DNA of 64,000 nt from positions 55,974,724-56,038,723 of the forward strand of contig OX940860.1 of assembly GCA_954871525.1 (NCBI GenBank), in the 5' to 3' direction. Of this stretch, positions 31,112-44,704 are shown one piece after another; the first letter of the stretch is position 1; each line of letters starts with the position of its first letter. The notes under the pieces were generated by a model, which ran no database searches, was not told the origin of the DNA, and was given only the letters and a program-made list of their open reading frames with translations. This DNA is from Parietaria judaica (taxonomy: Eukaryota; Streptophyta; Magnoliopsida; Rosales; Urticaceae). Made by a program: the position numbers and the translations under genes.

Positions 31112-34100
31112 ATGGCACCTCTTATCGCCTCTCGCCATTGCCACCACCCCCTCATCTTCTTCCCTCCACCGCCTCGCTTCCACCCACCCGACCTCCGTAG
31201 CCGCCTGCTCCTCCCCTCCCTCAGACTCCGATCCGCGCTCTCCTCCGACAGCCAGAGCTCCTCGGCGGCTCGGCGCTCCGCCGAGCCGCCGCGAACGCTG
31301 TTCCCCGGCGGCTTCAAGCGCGCCGAGATCCGCGTCCCGAGCCTCGTCCTCGAGCTCGGCCCCGACGAAGTGCTGGACGGTGCGGAGGGGCTGGGCGCGG
31401 TCGACAGGGCGGTGGCGCGGTGGGTCGGCGCGGTGGTGCTGAACGGCGGCGGCGCCAGCGCCGGGAGGATCTACGAGGCGGCGTGCAAGCTGAAAGCGGT
31501 GGTGCGGGAGCGGGCGTACCTGCTGGTCGCGGAGCGGGTGGATATCGCGGCCGCCGCCAATGCCAGTGGAGTTGTGCTCTCCGAGCAAGGTACTTTTAAT
31601 TTCTTAGAAGACTATAAGATGATCGTTGCTGTGGATGGATTTCTCATTGCTTTAGAAAAGAGTGTTTTGGTTGGTTTAGAAACCGTTGACCGAAAATCCG
31701 ATTTACAGGTAGGTATACCCAGGGTGGCATGGGTATGTATACCTACCAGGTTTTTCGTAAGATCGTTACCTTACCGAGTGTGCCGATTCTGTTTTTTGGG
31801 TGTACTTATTGGGTTTTCGTAAGAGAAAGAGTAATTCCTCAAAACAACACCATAGATTTTATTTTATTTAACTGAGGTCTGAGATGAGGTTTTGGAGGGA
31901 TTATATAACGGGTTAATGTGAAGAAATTGAACGATTACAGGGTATTTTTGGTCAAAAAATTGAATTTGAGGGCCAAAAGACAATTCGGAAAACAGTTCCT
32001 ACGTGAGGCGACTGATGTGGAAAGTGAGTCATTTCGAGTATATTTCGTGGGCTATGAATCACTGGGTGGTGGTTGATTAAATCCACTGTCAGTCTCTGTC
32101 TTAAACATTAGGGGTTAGCTTGAAACATGTTTGTGATATAGCCCGTACAGGACCTATGATGTGAATTCGATCAACAAAATGAATAACTCAATCCCTTCCC
32201 AGTTTCAGAGAGATTGAATTAACTAGAATTTTGATCAAATCATAAATCTCCTTTATGAAAACTTGACCATATTAGTAAATAAAAATTACACATTTAACTT
32301 AGATTGCGAAAAAGGCAAATCACCCCTAGGCGCCACTAGGAGTATTTGGCCAATGCTTGGCCAGGTGGTGGTGTTGGCAGGCCTACGGGTCGAGATTGTT
32401 GTTGCAAATCCGATGATGGTACGTGTTTTACCGTACTTAGGGTCCGTAATAGTTTGGTGTAGTATAATGAGCACACCCTATTGGATCAGGAAACTTATTT
32501 TACTCTGTAGGAAGATTAATATGAAATATTCTTTTGTAGGTCTTCCCGTCATTGTAGCAAGAAATACAATGATGGACTCGAAGTCCGATTCCGTGGTCCT
32601 TCCTCTGGTGGCAAGGAAAGTAGAAACCCCGGAAGATGCTTTAAACGCGTCTACTTCCGAGGGTGCTGATTTCCTTATCTATAGTATTGAGAAAGAATCT
32701 CAGGCTGACGTGATCCTGAACGTTGTACGTGAAGACGTTAAGATTCCGATTTTCGTCATGGTTGCTTCGTACGAAGATGATATTTCAGTCATTTTGAAAT
32801 TACTCAAATCCGGAGCTAGTGGATTAGTCACTTCTCTGAAAAGTTTTGAGAAGTTCGGTGAAGATCGCTGGAGCAGTTTGTTCAATGAAGAAAGAGTTGA
32901 TGGTATCGACGACGGGAAATTGTTGAATGTTGATAACGGTGATGAACGAGTTGCTGGGTTTGTCAAGCTGGAAGAGCGAAAAAAGAAATTCATAGAAAGA
33001 GAGAGATCGGTGTTGCTCGAAACAATCAACCTCATTAAGAAAGCTGCTCCACTGGTGATAAATTAATTAACATTTAGTTGTTGACTTTATTTGAATAAAT
33101 GCTTTTTTTCTTCTTCTTGATATAACATTAAAATCCATACTTTACGATGAACTGTGGCAGATGGAGGAGGTTTCGCTTCTTGTGGATGCGGTATCTCAGA
33201 TCGATGAGCCATTTTTACTGGCTATAGTGGTAATTGTGTGCTGAACTTCCACAAATTCTGGTTCCAACGATATTCATGGGTATTAGCTCTTATTTTTACA
33301 TGAATCCTTTTCCATTTTCTCAAAAAAATTTAAACTATGTTCGTGTTTTTGGTCGTCATTATGCCAAAGTTCAAAGAAATGTAACTATTGGACGAATAAT
33401 GTTAAGAAATTCTTCATTGCCTTCATAAGAAGCTATGTACGTTTGAGTAATTATAAGTATTGATAACTAAAAGGAGATTTTAGTGCTCGGACAAAAAATG
33501 GTTTAAGATTAGCCGGCCTACAAACCGGCCTCGCCATCTAAACCAAAACTCAACCCAAAAGAAGGGGAAAAAAAAAAAAAAAAAAAGAAAGCTGCTCGTT
33601 AAAGAGACTTACTCAATTCCTCGAAAGATCTGCAAGAAAATACGCCGAAAACGCGTTGCACGGGGAAATTAATTTTAGCACAGAGGAAATTGATACAACA
33701 TATAAGCTGATAAAAAAACGTACAAGTTCAGGGTAATTTGATACTTAAAGTAATTCCAAGGGGAAACTGAGACCATGCAGGCAAGTACAGAGAGGACATG
33801 TGATAATTACTCTTAATACTTATTATAGTTCTGTTATATCTTGAATTGTATTGATATAGTAGGAAAGGAGTTGGCCTGTTAGAGCTAGGTCACGTCTTTT
33901 GGGTGTTTTATTATTTAAGGGTATTGGAGGTATTTTAGAATAGTTATAGGGTTATGGTTTCTAATCTTATAAGTAGGTGCCGCCATTAGCTTTTTCTTTA
34001 TGTTTTGATAGTTTGTTTTTGTAAATTGAAGACATCGTTGCGAGAGTTTCCTGGTCTAACTGTCGAAATCGTTTATCAATGATTTGAATGATCATGTTTT

Positions 34101-34741
34101 TCTTCTATTATCGGTTTGGGTCCTATCATGTTCCTATGAATGAAATATCAGAAATTTACTCGAAGAACATTTGAGTTGTGATCATTCTTTTGTTAGCCAT
34201 AAGATGCTCGTCATTATAATTTTGTCTCATTTATTTTTGAAGGTCAAACAATTGAATTTAGTGCATAAGACTGATGTAAATTCAGTTTTTCTGGTGCAAT
34301 TTAAGAAACTGGTCTTGTTTTTTATATTACATCTTAATGTTAAGAATATTTTACCTTATTCTAAGACTTTATTTTTTGTTACTCCGATTGTAGGGTGAAT
34401 TTAATTCCGGGAAGTCGTCCGTTATCAATGCGCTTCTTGGAAGTACATATCTCAAAGACGGGGTTGTTCCTACAACCAATGAGATAACTTTCTTGAGCTA
34501 TTCGAGTATGGAGTCCGATGGGGCCCAACGCTGTGAACGACATCCAGATGGTCAATTAACATGCTACCTTCCCGCTCCTATTCTTAAAGAAGTGAGTCAT
34601 ACTCCTAAATTCAGTTTTTGAATCATATTTATAACATAACAATGGATACTGAACACACAAATCTGGCCATTAATAGTACTCTGTCTTCACTTTAGATTGA
34701 TAGGACTTTAAGGCACTTTAATTGTGTATACATACATATAC

Positions 34742-34804
<63 letters not shown>

Positions 34805-35112
34805 TGCAAGGCATATAAAAAAAGGGGGTGCTGACCGTTTGAAATTCGTTTGAAAGCAGATGAACATAGTTGACACACCTGGTACTAATGTCATTCTTCA
34901 GAGGCAACAACGCCTCACTGAGGAATTCGTGCCTCGAGCAGATTTGCTTCTCTTTGTAATTTCTGCTGATCGCCCTCTAACAGAAAGCGAGGTATCTTTT
35001 ATTTTCCTAATTGTATAGCAACTAATTGATGTCACTGTTCCTGTGAATTACATATAGATATATTTATATATACATAAATATCCCAAGTCCCTGAATTTTT
35101 AGGGGTGAAAGT

Positions 35113-35152
<40 letters not shown>

Positions 35153-38100
35153 ATTATCTTATGTAGGAGTGCAAGTTTTATAACAGAAACCAGAAAATCT
35201 GAATTTTGGAGTAATAAATGCAGAATCAGTACGCATACATGTACAAGTTCCAGTCCACACTAGAAATGGTTATTGGTTTTCTAATATTTAGTCTGCTTAA
35301 TTTATATACTTTTGGCTTTGGGTTGGTTAATAGATGTTCATGTTATTTTCATTTGGACTTGTTATTTTAATTTGGGGTATGAACAATGGATGATTGGAAA
35401 TATTTTTATGTCAAACGGTTTTATTCCGATACTGGTTTAAAACCGGTTTGGCTCTAAGTTCTAAAAACTGGAACAGGTTACCGGTTTCACCCTCGTGTGT
35501 TACAGACAAACACTTCAACTCTGAACATGAAACAAAGAAGAAAATGATAATACATCAAGCAAATGATCTTACTGTCTGTTAGCATATGCGAATATTTTCC
35601 TTTTGCATAGAAATTAGTTATGCTCGGATTGTGTAATTAGTTGTTGTGATTTGCAGTAATAGATGCCGATTTGTTGTGATTGCATAGTCTTATGAATCTA
35701 TTACGTTTTTTCTCTTTTGTTTAATCAAGGCGTTACTTCATCACGAGATAAAGATATAATCCACCTTCATTCACAATCATTATCAATCTCTAAAATATCT
35801 CACTATCTTTACAGGTTACTTTTCTCCGCTATATACAGCAATGGAAGAAAAAGATTGTGTTCATCTTGAATAAATCCGACCTCTACCGAAACTCCGAAGA
35901 GGTTGCTGAAATAATTTCTGAGATTTATACAGCTTAAGACTAATTTAGGAAATAATTAGCTCTATAGCATACTATTTTCGTCAATTTACATCTTAAGTAA
36001 AATATATCTGCAGTTATTCCATATTTTTTCATAATTTGGTGCAGCTTGAAGAGGCTATCTCATTTATCAAGGAAAACACGAGGAGATTGCTGAATTCAGA
36101 AGATGTAACGGTATATCCGGTGTCTGCCCGAACTGCCCTTGAAGCGAAACTTTCAGGCTGCAAGGAACATCAAGAACTATGGAAGGGAAATAACTTCGAT
36201 GAATTCGAAATGTTCTTGTACAGCTTCTTAGATGGGTCAACAATGGCAGGAATGGAGAGAATGAAACTGAAGCTTGAAACGCCTGTCTCAATTGCAGAAA
36301 GATTGATTTCTTCATGTGAAACTATTGTGAGACTTTATTGTCGATATGCGAAACAGGACTTGGTGGCCATAAACAATATCATTAGTAGCGTAAACGACTA
36401 CGCATCTAAAATGGAGAGCGAGAGTATTTCTTGGAGACGAAAAGCTTTATCCTGCGTGAGTCCGCTGAATTTACACTTTATACACGATTACATAGTGTAG
36501 ATGAATCCTAGGAGTTATTAGAAATATTATATTTTATTAGAATTCAATAAGATTTGATTTCGTTTATCATCTAATTTCCGTTTTTCTAGATATCTAGAAT
36601 ATTATTAGACCCGCATATTTGTCATTAATTGTATTTTCTTTGATCAAGGGTATTTTAGGTATAGGGGTTAATAAAGGGTGTCTAAGCCTTTGTAAAGAGC
36701 TCGTTGTGAGGGTTAGCCATCATTAGGAAATTTTCCCGGTCTCAATCTCGAATTAGAGGCCGAGGTATCATTAATCAATCAAGTGTTCTTATTTCGGCGA
36801 GATTATTGGCTCGGCCCCTACCAAAAATTTATAGTAATTCTAGAATACTCTTATATTGATTCTAGACATTGTAGAACATCCTCATTATGTATTGATATTC
36901 TAGAATCATTAATGTTAGGTATCCTCTCCACAATAAGAATTATTTAGTTTCTCTATTTTTACACAACGAATTTCTGTTTTCTGAGGGAGATCTTTGGAAC
37001 GATAAATAACGAGTGATACTTGTGCATGAAAACTGCAGATTGATGATGCAAAATTACGAGCGTTGGATCTTGTACGAGCTACTCTGCAACTGTCAAATCT
37101 TGATCTTGCTCTTACATACATCTTCAAAGGAGAAAACTCTTCCAGCTTGGTTGCCACGTCAAAAGTTCAAAACGACGTAATCACCCCTGCACTTACGGAT
37201 TTACAAGTGAGTCGATACATCGTTACTTGGACTGCTTTTCTTACTGGAAACCTAAAAATATTAGGTTTTTGGAGTAAAGAGCCGTATAGCAGGGTTTTAA
37301 ACGGTACTAGTTTTGCAGTCCACCCGGGATACCAATTGCCGGTTTTATAGTTTTTGAGCATGTTACTAGGAATTGGTCATGTTATTTTGAGTTAAGAGTA
37401 TGAAGAATGGACAACTATAAGGCATATTAATTTGATTTAAAAAAATTATTAATATATCTCGATTTATTGAAAGTGGTTAATATGGAAACCAGAATAAAAA
37501 CTGGTTCCGGTATTAAGTTTTGAAAACTCTGGAAAACTGGTACTAGCTTTATTTTTTTTTTTGAAAATGCTGTGCTATCTAGTGGCACTTAATTTCGCGC
37601 CTAATTGTTTCACTGCCATCGTTTGTGCTAGGTCAAAAATCCTATTATTCCCGTCGTAATTGAATTATTTTCTTGGCATACAGAACTTGCTCGGAGAATA
37701 TGAAGAATGGTTACGCTCAAGCAACGCTCAGGAAGGGAAACTCTACACAGAATCATTGCAGAAAACTGGGCCTTCCTTTGCAACTCCGAACAGTCAGTCT
37801 CATTCCGAGACATTTGAACTGCTGAAAAAGGTTGATGAACTCAGCATGGGAGTGATTCGGGAATTTAGCGGCACTGCTGCTTCCAAATCATTCGAGCAAG
37901 AAATTAGAGAAGTGGTTAGCTCTTTACCCGGAAGTATATCTATAGAAAATGTGGAAAAACCTGAAACAGAATTTTATGAAAGTTGTTACAAAGTTACCCT
38001 TCATACTTGATAGCGAGCAAGTTAGGGGTGAAACCAGTAACCTGCTCAGCTTTTTTGTGGTAGACATTTTCAAAACCGGAAATAGTTCCCATTTTTAAAT

Positions 38101-39524
38101 AAAAAACTGGTGTAAATCCGGTACCATATCTGGGTTTTTATTAATTAAATCAAATAAATAAAACCTCATGAAAGACCTTTGAAATCGATAAAATATTAAA
38201 TGTTAAAAGTAACAAAACAGGTTAGCGGTTACTGGTGTGGGCTGGAGACCAGTACAAGAACTAATTTTATAAATAATTGTGGTGAAAAACCGGCTGCATG
38301 GTTTATGTCCTAAAAACTGGGTTATTCTAGTTTTCAGTAGAACTTTTACCTGAATTTACATGCTTTATGGAAGGTGAATATTGGTTACTAAATGTATATT
38401 TATCGTGGTTTCTTAACGGTTCTTTTAAATGCCTACTCATAATTTTTCTTAAATTTTTTAAACATCGGTTTGATGTTCAAGGTTTCAGTTCAGTCAAACT
38501 TTATGCGTTAAAATCTTGTCGTTCATCATCATATAGTTTCTCGGAACTTTTGGTGGGCTCGGAGCGGCCGGCTTATCTGCTTCACTTCTCACGTCGGTGC
38601 TCCCAACAACACTAGAAGACCTTCTAGCTCTCACCCTTTGTTCTGCTGGCGGGTAATGTTTCTCGCATTCTATCGTTCTTTCTTTTATTCATTTTAAAAA
38701 TATATGGTTCTCTAAATATTATTGGTATGACATATAAACTGAATCTTTTTAACCTAAATTGTGGTGATATAATGCTTTATCTATTAAGGATATTTTGTAA
38801 TAAATAAATTGGGATTAGGATATCTTCTCCCCAATATTAGGCGCCGAGAACTAGTCATCGTGGTTTTTCATGCTTTGTCTAGGGTTATTTTCCTTTTGCA
38901 TTGAAGGAGAGGTCGATATTTTGTTATTCGTGCTTTGTATTAATAAAAAAGAAAAGGGGATTCATCGTCTTCGTGAATTCCCGTTAGCAGAATTGTGATT
39001 GTTTCGGTTTGAGTATTTGTCCCGGATCGAGTCATGTTTCTTTTTATTTTTATTTTTTCATTATAATTGTCATGAGCAATGTATAGAGGTCTAATTAACA
39101 TCTTATATAATTAAATCACTGATTATTCTCTTGTTGAGCTCTCTCTCAACTGCAAAAATGCATGTAGAATCCGATTATCTAGCGTTAAGAATCTTTGTTT
39201 TTAATACATATTTCAGCAAGTTAAATAATTTTTTGGTACAGGTTTATTGTCGTCTCGAACTTTCCGGCCCGAAGGAAAGCCATGGCAGAGAAAGTGAAGA
39301 TATCCGCGGATGTGTTGGCCAGAGATCTCGAAGATGCCATGCAAAAGGATCTCTCGGAAACCCTAGATCGCATGGAACGCTTCGTAAATGTCATCGCGGA
39401 GCCTTACCGAGAAGCTGCTCAGCTTAAACTCGAAAAGCTACTCGGGACTCAGGCCGAAATACAAGAAATGGAAAAACAATTGCAAAAACTACAAATTGAG
39501 ATTCAAAATCTCCATGTCTCGTGA
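31112..39524 (+). CDS. FZL: FZO-LIKE chloroplast dynamin-like GTPase, 11 exons, 897 aa
   Basis: Exons inferred from GT/AG borders and phase: 31112-31589, 32540-33054, 33161-33235, 34394-34591, 34860-34991, 35815-35901, 36045-36455, 37039-37206, 37684-37914, 38537-38652, 39242-39524. They join to 2694 bp with no internal stop. The length is close to Arabidopsis FZL (about 910 aa). Residues 1-60 are rich in Ser/Arg/Pro, fitting a plastid transit peptide. About 60-330 has a thiamine-phosphate-synthase-like region (YEAACKLKAVVRERAYLLVA). The GTPase follows: G1 GEFNSGKSS (357-365), G2 PTT (382-384), G3 DTPG (427-430), G4 NKSD (485-488). About 766-805 is a Gly/Leu-rich hydrophobic segment, the likely membrane anchor. 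The C-terminus is a coiled coil. FZL acts in thylakoid and chloroplast membrane remodelling. Orthology is confident; exon edges are by eye. Confidence 0.93.
34742..34801. repeat. (TA)n microsatellite in FZL intron 4
   Basis: A nearly pure TA run of about 50 bp lies about 60 bp upstream of the exon 5 acceptor (34858-34859). A second TA run lies at 35117-35145 in intron 5. Confidence 0.9.
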
Positions 39525-39660
39525 CACGAGCTTATGGCGTAGGGTTTTTATTTAATTATTTTTGTTTTGAAAAATCTCTTAACTCTAAATTATACTTGTA
39601 TCAATAGAAGCAAGCAATTGCAGGCCATGCTTCTTTAAACCAAAAAAAAAAAAAAAATTG
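39525..39660 (+). other. FZL 3' untranslated region
   Basis: AT-rich sequence follows the TGA. Possible polyadenylation signals are TATCAATAGAAG (39599-39610) and the A-run near 39640. The end is inferred only. Confidence 0.45.
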
Positions 39661-40614
39661 ATGATTGAAGTTCTTGTAGTCGATTCGACGCTGTACGGGA
39701 CGGGCAAGCCCATCCCCCATTTTTATTGGGCATGGTAGTCCGAGCCCGCCTTCTCTTATTAAAGAAATTAAAAAGCGTAGATTTGCAACAACAAAAAATT
39801 ATTGAAGAAAAAAGAAGGATACCCGCTTATGATCGGCACTAGGGGGGGCGGGTGCCTGCTATGCATGCCAGCTCGGTCACGTGGCTCGGGCAGTCCATGT
39901 CTGCCCGTTCAACCACCATTAAGTTCAAGTCAAAGGGTTATCATATGAAGGAATGATAGGAATAACATTTTTCAAGGAATAACGTCTCTTAGAAAATGAA
40001 GGATATAAATGTTAAACAAAGTTGTATTAAGGTCGCAAGAGAATATATTAGGAATTTAATGGATACTTTGTTCTTTCTGTCTCTTCAACTATATTTGACC
40101 TCGATAATTATTATTTCAGAATACTGTGGCAAAAGTAGTAAAACTTTGATCAGCAGATCGGTAATATCATTCAAAGTGAAGAAACAAAAAAAAAAAAAAA
40201 AGAGGCAAAATTAAAATCTACAAATGTGAGGCAACACGTATTTTCTGCCCAATTATTATTATTATTTTTTTACGAACATTGGTCGATTTTTTTTTAACAT
40301 AATGCTATTAAATTATTTTAGGATACACATTTCTTTCTCCTCCAATTATCTAACATCTTGTTTGTTTTGGTATTTATGAAAAATAATTGGATGGAAAAAC
40401 GTGTCACCTACATTTGTTGACTTTAGATAATTTTACTACCATTTTCACTTTTGACTGTTGCCGCCTAATTCATTAAAGTTTTAAGTATTTTTGCTTTGGT
40501 TATCCTTTTTGCTATCCAAAACGAAAAATAATGGTTTAAGTTTTTTTTTTTTGAAACGAAAATATAATGGTTTAAGTTAGTGCGAGGTTATATTCCATAC
40601 TCATAATTGTTGGG
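39661..40614. other. intergenic, with a GC-rich patch at 39690-39910
   Basis: The patch repeats GGGC/GCCC words (GGGACGGGCAAGCCC, GGGGGGGCGGGTGCC, GGGCAGTCC) like the subterminal regions of hAT-type non-autonomous elements. No paired ends were resolved. The rest is AT-rich without genes. Confidence 0.35.
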
Positions 40615-41048
40615 TAATTGATAATATTACCTCTCGAACTTTGCTCATTGGTGCTATTTGCCCATGATATTTCATTTTTTAGCAGAAATGTCCTCTAATT
40701 TTTTTTTTTTTTAAGTAGCATTGCGCCTTATGTTTTAAGACGGAAAACGTTTAACACACATGGTTTTTCTACAATTTTTTCTTCAACTTTACTATATTCT
40801 CTAATTTCATAAAATTTTCTCGGAAAATTTTCTTAGATCTAGTATATTGATATCATTCGATATTTTAATTAATAAAAATACTGTCGAATAAGTCTTGGTT
40901 ATAAAATAAGTCTTGATTAGTCATTTTTTAAGTCGTAAGGAGCAATGTAATATTAAAACTTTAAGGGCATTGCTCTTGAAAATTAAAGCTGAAGGACAAG
41001 GTCCACTTGCATGCAAAGCTTAAAGGGCATTACTCTAATTAACTCATA
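40615..41048. mobile_element. possible degenerate MITE
   Basis: The left end AATATTACCTCTCGAACTTTGC and the right end, reverse-complemented (GAGTAATGCCCTTTAAGCTTTGC), are imperfect inverted repeats about 430 bp apart. Words such as GGGCATTGCTC and CATTGCGCC recur inside in both orientations. No target duplication was resolved. Confidence 0.35.
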
Positions 41049-42130
41049 ATTGTTTGGACACTTTTTTATTAAAGCAAATCAAGTAATGGGAAGTAAGTAT
41101 AACCGTCCAATGAGTGATTGTTTTTAAGGCTCGAAGAGAGCCACTTAGAGTGTGACACGTTTATCTCTTTTTCAAGTCATCAATTTTGCCGAGAAAAAGA
41201 ATTAAAGTACTTTCTAAAAATTGTGAGAAAGTGGAGGCAAAAGTTGGTTGAAACTATTATTAAACACACATATGGTCAAGGAAGGGTATGAGCACAAGAG
41301 TGTGCTTCTTGACATGTTTTGCCCCAAAAGCCATGAATTTGATACCATAGTTTGTTTTTTGTGTAAAGGGCTAAAAGGGAAGTGAGGACAAATTAGTTGA
41401 TTTAGTGAATGGAGAATCATGAAATAGGGTTTTGACATATAAGGGCTTGCGAAAGTGACCAATTTTTAAACTCTTAAATCTATTAATATATACCTTAATC
41501 ATATACTTATCTTTCATAAATTATCTATATGCTTTGATGCAATGTAGGAAGATTAGGCCTTTTAATATATGCTTTTGGTGAATGAAATACAAAATCACGT
41601 CCATGCATGCAAAATAATTATTCCATTAGTTTTTATCATATTTGTTTTTGTAATAATGACATGATTCAGGAAACTTGGAATCTAGTCCTATATGGTGTTA
41701 GGCTCTTAATTATTTGGATTTATATTAGTTTTAGTTATGCTTTGGATTTAATTATTCCCTATCTTTCTCTATCTTCAAGCCATTTGGCAATTTATAATAA
41801 TAAATTGATATCTATTTAAAATAAATAAATAAATTGAACTATTGTTTGATCAAATCAAGCTGTTAAAAACTTCGTCTCTTTTGTATAACATATCGTTGCC
41901 GTTTTTCAAGTATTAATTAAGCTAAAATCAAGTTTAGTAGTAAATGATCATTTTCACCAAAAAGCAAAACCCTTATTGCTTTATAATAGATAAATAAATA
42001 ACAATTAATTACAACACGATCGAAGAGATTTTTGGAGATATTCTAATATAGTTAGAGGTCTTACGATAACCCTTTTCTTTTGGCTGGCCAAAAGTAGAAG
42101 AAATGACACTACACACACGCCTATAGCTAT
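41049..42130. other. intergenic AT-rich DNA
   Basis: No recognised gene. An 82-codon frame on the - strand (41462-41214) has no recognisable domain, and its opposite strand is equally plausible as non-coding. Confidence 0.4.
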
Positions 42131-42138
42131 ACAAACAA

Positions 42139-42172
<34 letters not shown>

Positions 42173-42175
42173 TAT
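42131..42175. repeat. (AC)n(AT)n compound microsatellite
   Basis: An AC run followed directly by an AT run, about 42139-42172. Further TA runs lie at 42681-42703 and 42847-42891. Confidence 0.9.
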
Positions 42176-42679
42176 ATTACAAAGCAAGATTGATGGTTAG
42201 GGTTTTTAGAGTGTGAAAGGGCACATATTCTAATTCTCACCGTCACTACACTACAACATCAATATCTAATTACTTTTATTGGAATTGGATTTTATATCAC
42301 CTTTTTAAGCGTGTGGTGTGTCCAAAACCACCTAGTTTAGAAATAGAATGGAAAAATTGATTAATTATTACTACATAAGACTAGTCGCCATGGGACACAA
42401 GATACGACGATCTTTTCATTGCTCTAAATTTGATTACTTAGAGCGACGATAAGGGTCCAAAATATTTGGTGGGAATATTTACTTAACTGTTATTTTTTCA
42501 CATTGAGCTTATAGCGACGATATTTTTGTTGTTGCTATAGGTGACCTCGATGGAAGAACATGTTTTTTTGTCATTAGAGGCGACCTGTAGGTACGACCCC
42601 GTGACGACTTTTTAGTGATGCATGTAAAAAAACATATTATTGATGATATAAACATTATATATCCTCCTTTATATATACC

Positions 42680-42710
<31 letters not shown>

Positions 42711-42842
42711 CTCCCACAGACAAACATTAGAAGTACTAGTACTCTGGTCATTATTGGAAATAGAACATAGGGCTGAAACTTAGGAGATATTAAAATGGAG
42801 GTTATACTTATAAGTTATAACATCCTCGTAAATAATTAATCC

Positions 42843-42893
<51 letters not shown>

Positions 42894-43175
42894 AACCTTG
42901 TTCTTTACGGATGATGAAAGCAAGAGAGACCCTTTTATCTAAGTCGATATCCAAATTAATGTGAGGAGCAAAAAAGTTACAGGTGAGGTGATGCAAAAAA
43001 GGAAGATCATAGGGTTTTGGTTTATCTCATGCATGCATATATGATTATACGTGTAAGGTCATAAGATCAGATATACTACAAAAGATATAACCTTGCTTTT
43101 TGTTCACAGGAATTAATGTCCAAAACGAATCAACTACTTAAACTACACATGGCCATGTTTAAGAATTAAGGATCA

Positions 43176-43180
<5 letters not shown>
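42176..43180. other. intergenic AT-rich DNA
   Basis: Only the TA microsatellites noted above. Around 42380-42620 the word GCGACGATA/GGCGACC recurs irregularly. No gene is seen. Confidence 0.4.

Positions 43181-43239
<59 letters not shown>
43181..43239. repeat. (AT)n microsatellite
   Basis: An uninterrupted AT dinucleotide run of about 58 bp. Confidence 0.95.
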
Positions 43240-43241
<2 letters not shown>

Positions 43242-43625
43242 TATAACCTTTATAAATTTTAATAAGTAAATTGTACGAAATAACGAGCTACAAAGTCTTT
43301 TAAAGCCTACTCGTTGTGTGTATTAAAATGGATAGTTTCTGAAAAAGTTTGCAAAATAAGTATTCCGTTAATAAGTCCTTAATAATAAGGGAATTATAAA
43401 ATTTTATTATATTATCAAAGTTATTGATTTATTAATCGCGTTTTTTCATAGTCGGGAGCAGACAAAATTATAATTTAATCGAATTCATTTATCTAGTATC
43501 AATTTAATTAACGAAGTTCTATTGGTGAGAGAAAGAGATATCTTCAAACACACACACATATATATGTGTGTGATCAATAATGTAACATGTGAGAAAAGAC
43601 TATTATATGTATATGCTTCCTAATT

Positions 43626-43770
43626 ATACATACATACATACATACATACATACATACATACATACATACATACATACATACATACATACATACATACATA
43701 CATACATACATACATACATACATACATACATACATACATACATACATACATACATACATACATACATACA
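43626..43770. repeat. (TACA)n tetranucleotide microsatellite
   Basis: About 36 uninterrupted TACA units (about 145 bp). A second TA run lies at 43841-43880. Open frames through it (Tyr-Ile-His-Thr or Met-Tyr-Val-Cys repeats) are an artefact of the four-base unit. Confidence 0.97.
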
Positions 43771-43831
43771 GTTATTATCTTCTTAAGTAATCTATGTACA
43801 CAGACAATATAAATCACAAGGAACCTATATA

Positions 43832-43885
<54 letters not shown>

Positions 43886-43890
43886 TATTT

Positions 43891-44704
43891 AGTAGCGGAG
43901 CCAGGATTTCTGTTGAGGTGGTGTCTAAGATAATTTTTCATTAAATTTTTTAATGTAAATTTTCAACTATTTTTTTTTATAAATAAATAACAACAATCAC
44001 ATAATAACATTGCAACATCTATTAAAAATCAAATAGATAAAGTTACCTTAAACAAATATAAAGTTAATTTTTCATTTTTTATTTTTTGAAAATATTGTAT
44101 AATAGATTCCTCGTCGACAGAATTAGAAATATATGTCTCGGATGAACACGTTTTGAAGCATTTTTAAGAAATAATTAAAACTATTTATTACTATCAAATG
44201 ATTAAAAACAATTTAATGAGAAAGAACAAAAAGTGAGAAGTCATAATAATAAAATAGTTATAATATGTTTAAGCTGGGTAGAAATGCGATCAAAAGGAGC
44301 GAAAACATAAAATAATAAGACATCACTAAGTGAAACTTAACGATAGAGACTAAACTAATTTTCAAAAAAATTATATCATAAAAAATTTTAGCACTAAAAA
44401 TATAAGGATTATAACTCATTATATTACAGTATTCTGTCTCAAATAATATGATAAATTACATTTTTTTAAGTACATGTTTTGTTTCTGTTAGGAGTTGATC
44501 TTGGATCTTTCCAAAAATGAAGACCTTGAAATCAAGGCAACAACCAAAGCACTACATGCTCATTCTATTACTCGATTGACTGTTAATATCTTATAGAAAA
44601 TATCTACATTTTTTATTTTCAAACTTTATTTTTTTATTTTTTTTACCCGCCGTTTTTTAGGTGGTGCCCGAGCATACACTCGCCTCTATGTAGCCCCGCC
44701 CCTG
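43891..44704. mobile_element. hAT-like non-autonomous element
   Basis: The left end TAGTAGCGGAGCCAGG and the right end TAGCCCCGCCCCTG, reverse-complemented to CAGGGGCGGGGCTA, match at 10 of 14 positions. They follow the common plant pattern CAGGGGCGGAGCCAGG. Just inside both ends lie GTGGTG words (GAGGTGGTGTC left, GTGGTGCCCGAGC right). Flanks are TA repeats, so the 8-bp duplication cannot be read reliably. Confidence 0.5.

Noticed and set aside
41214..41462. 82-codon - strand frame considered as a small secreted peptide
   Set aside because: No signal peptide or conserved C-terminal peptide motif recognisable, and AT-rich intergenic surroundings.
43574..43817. Repeat peptides (Met-Tyr-Val-Cys and Tyr-Ile-His-Thr)
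   Set aside because: Pure translation of a TACA microsatellite.
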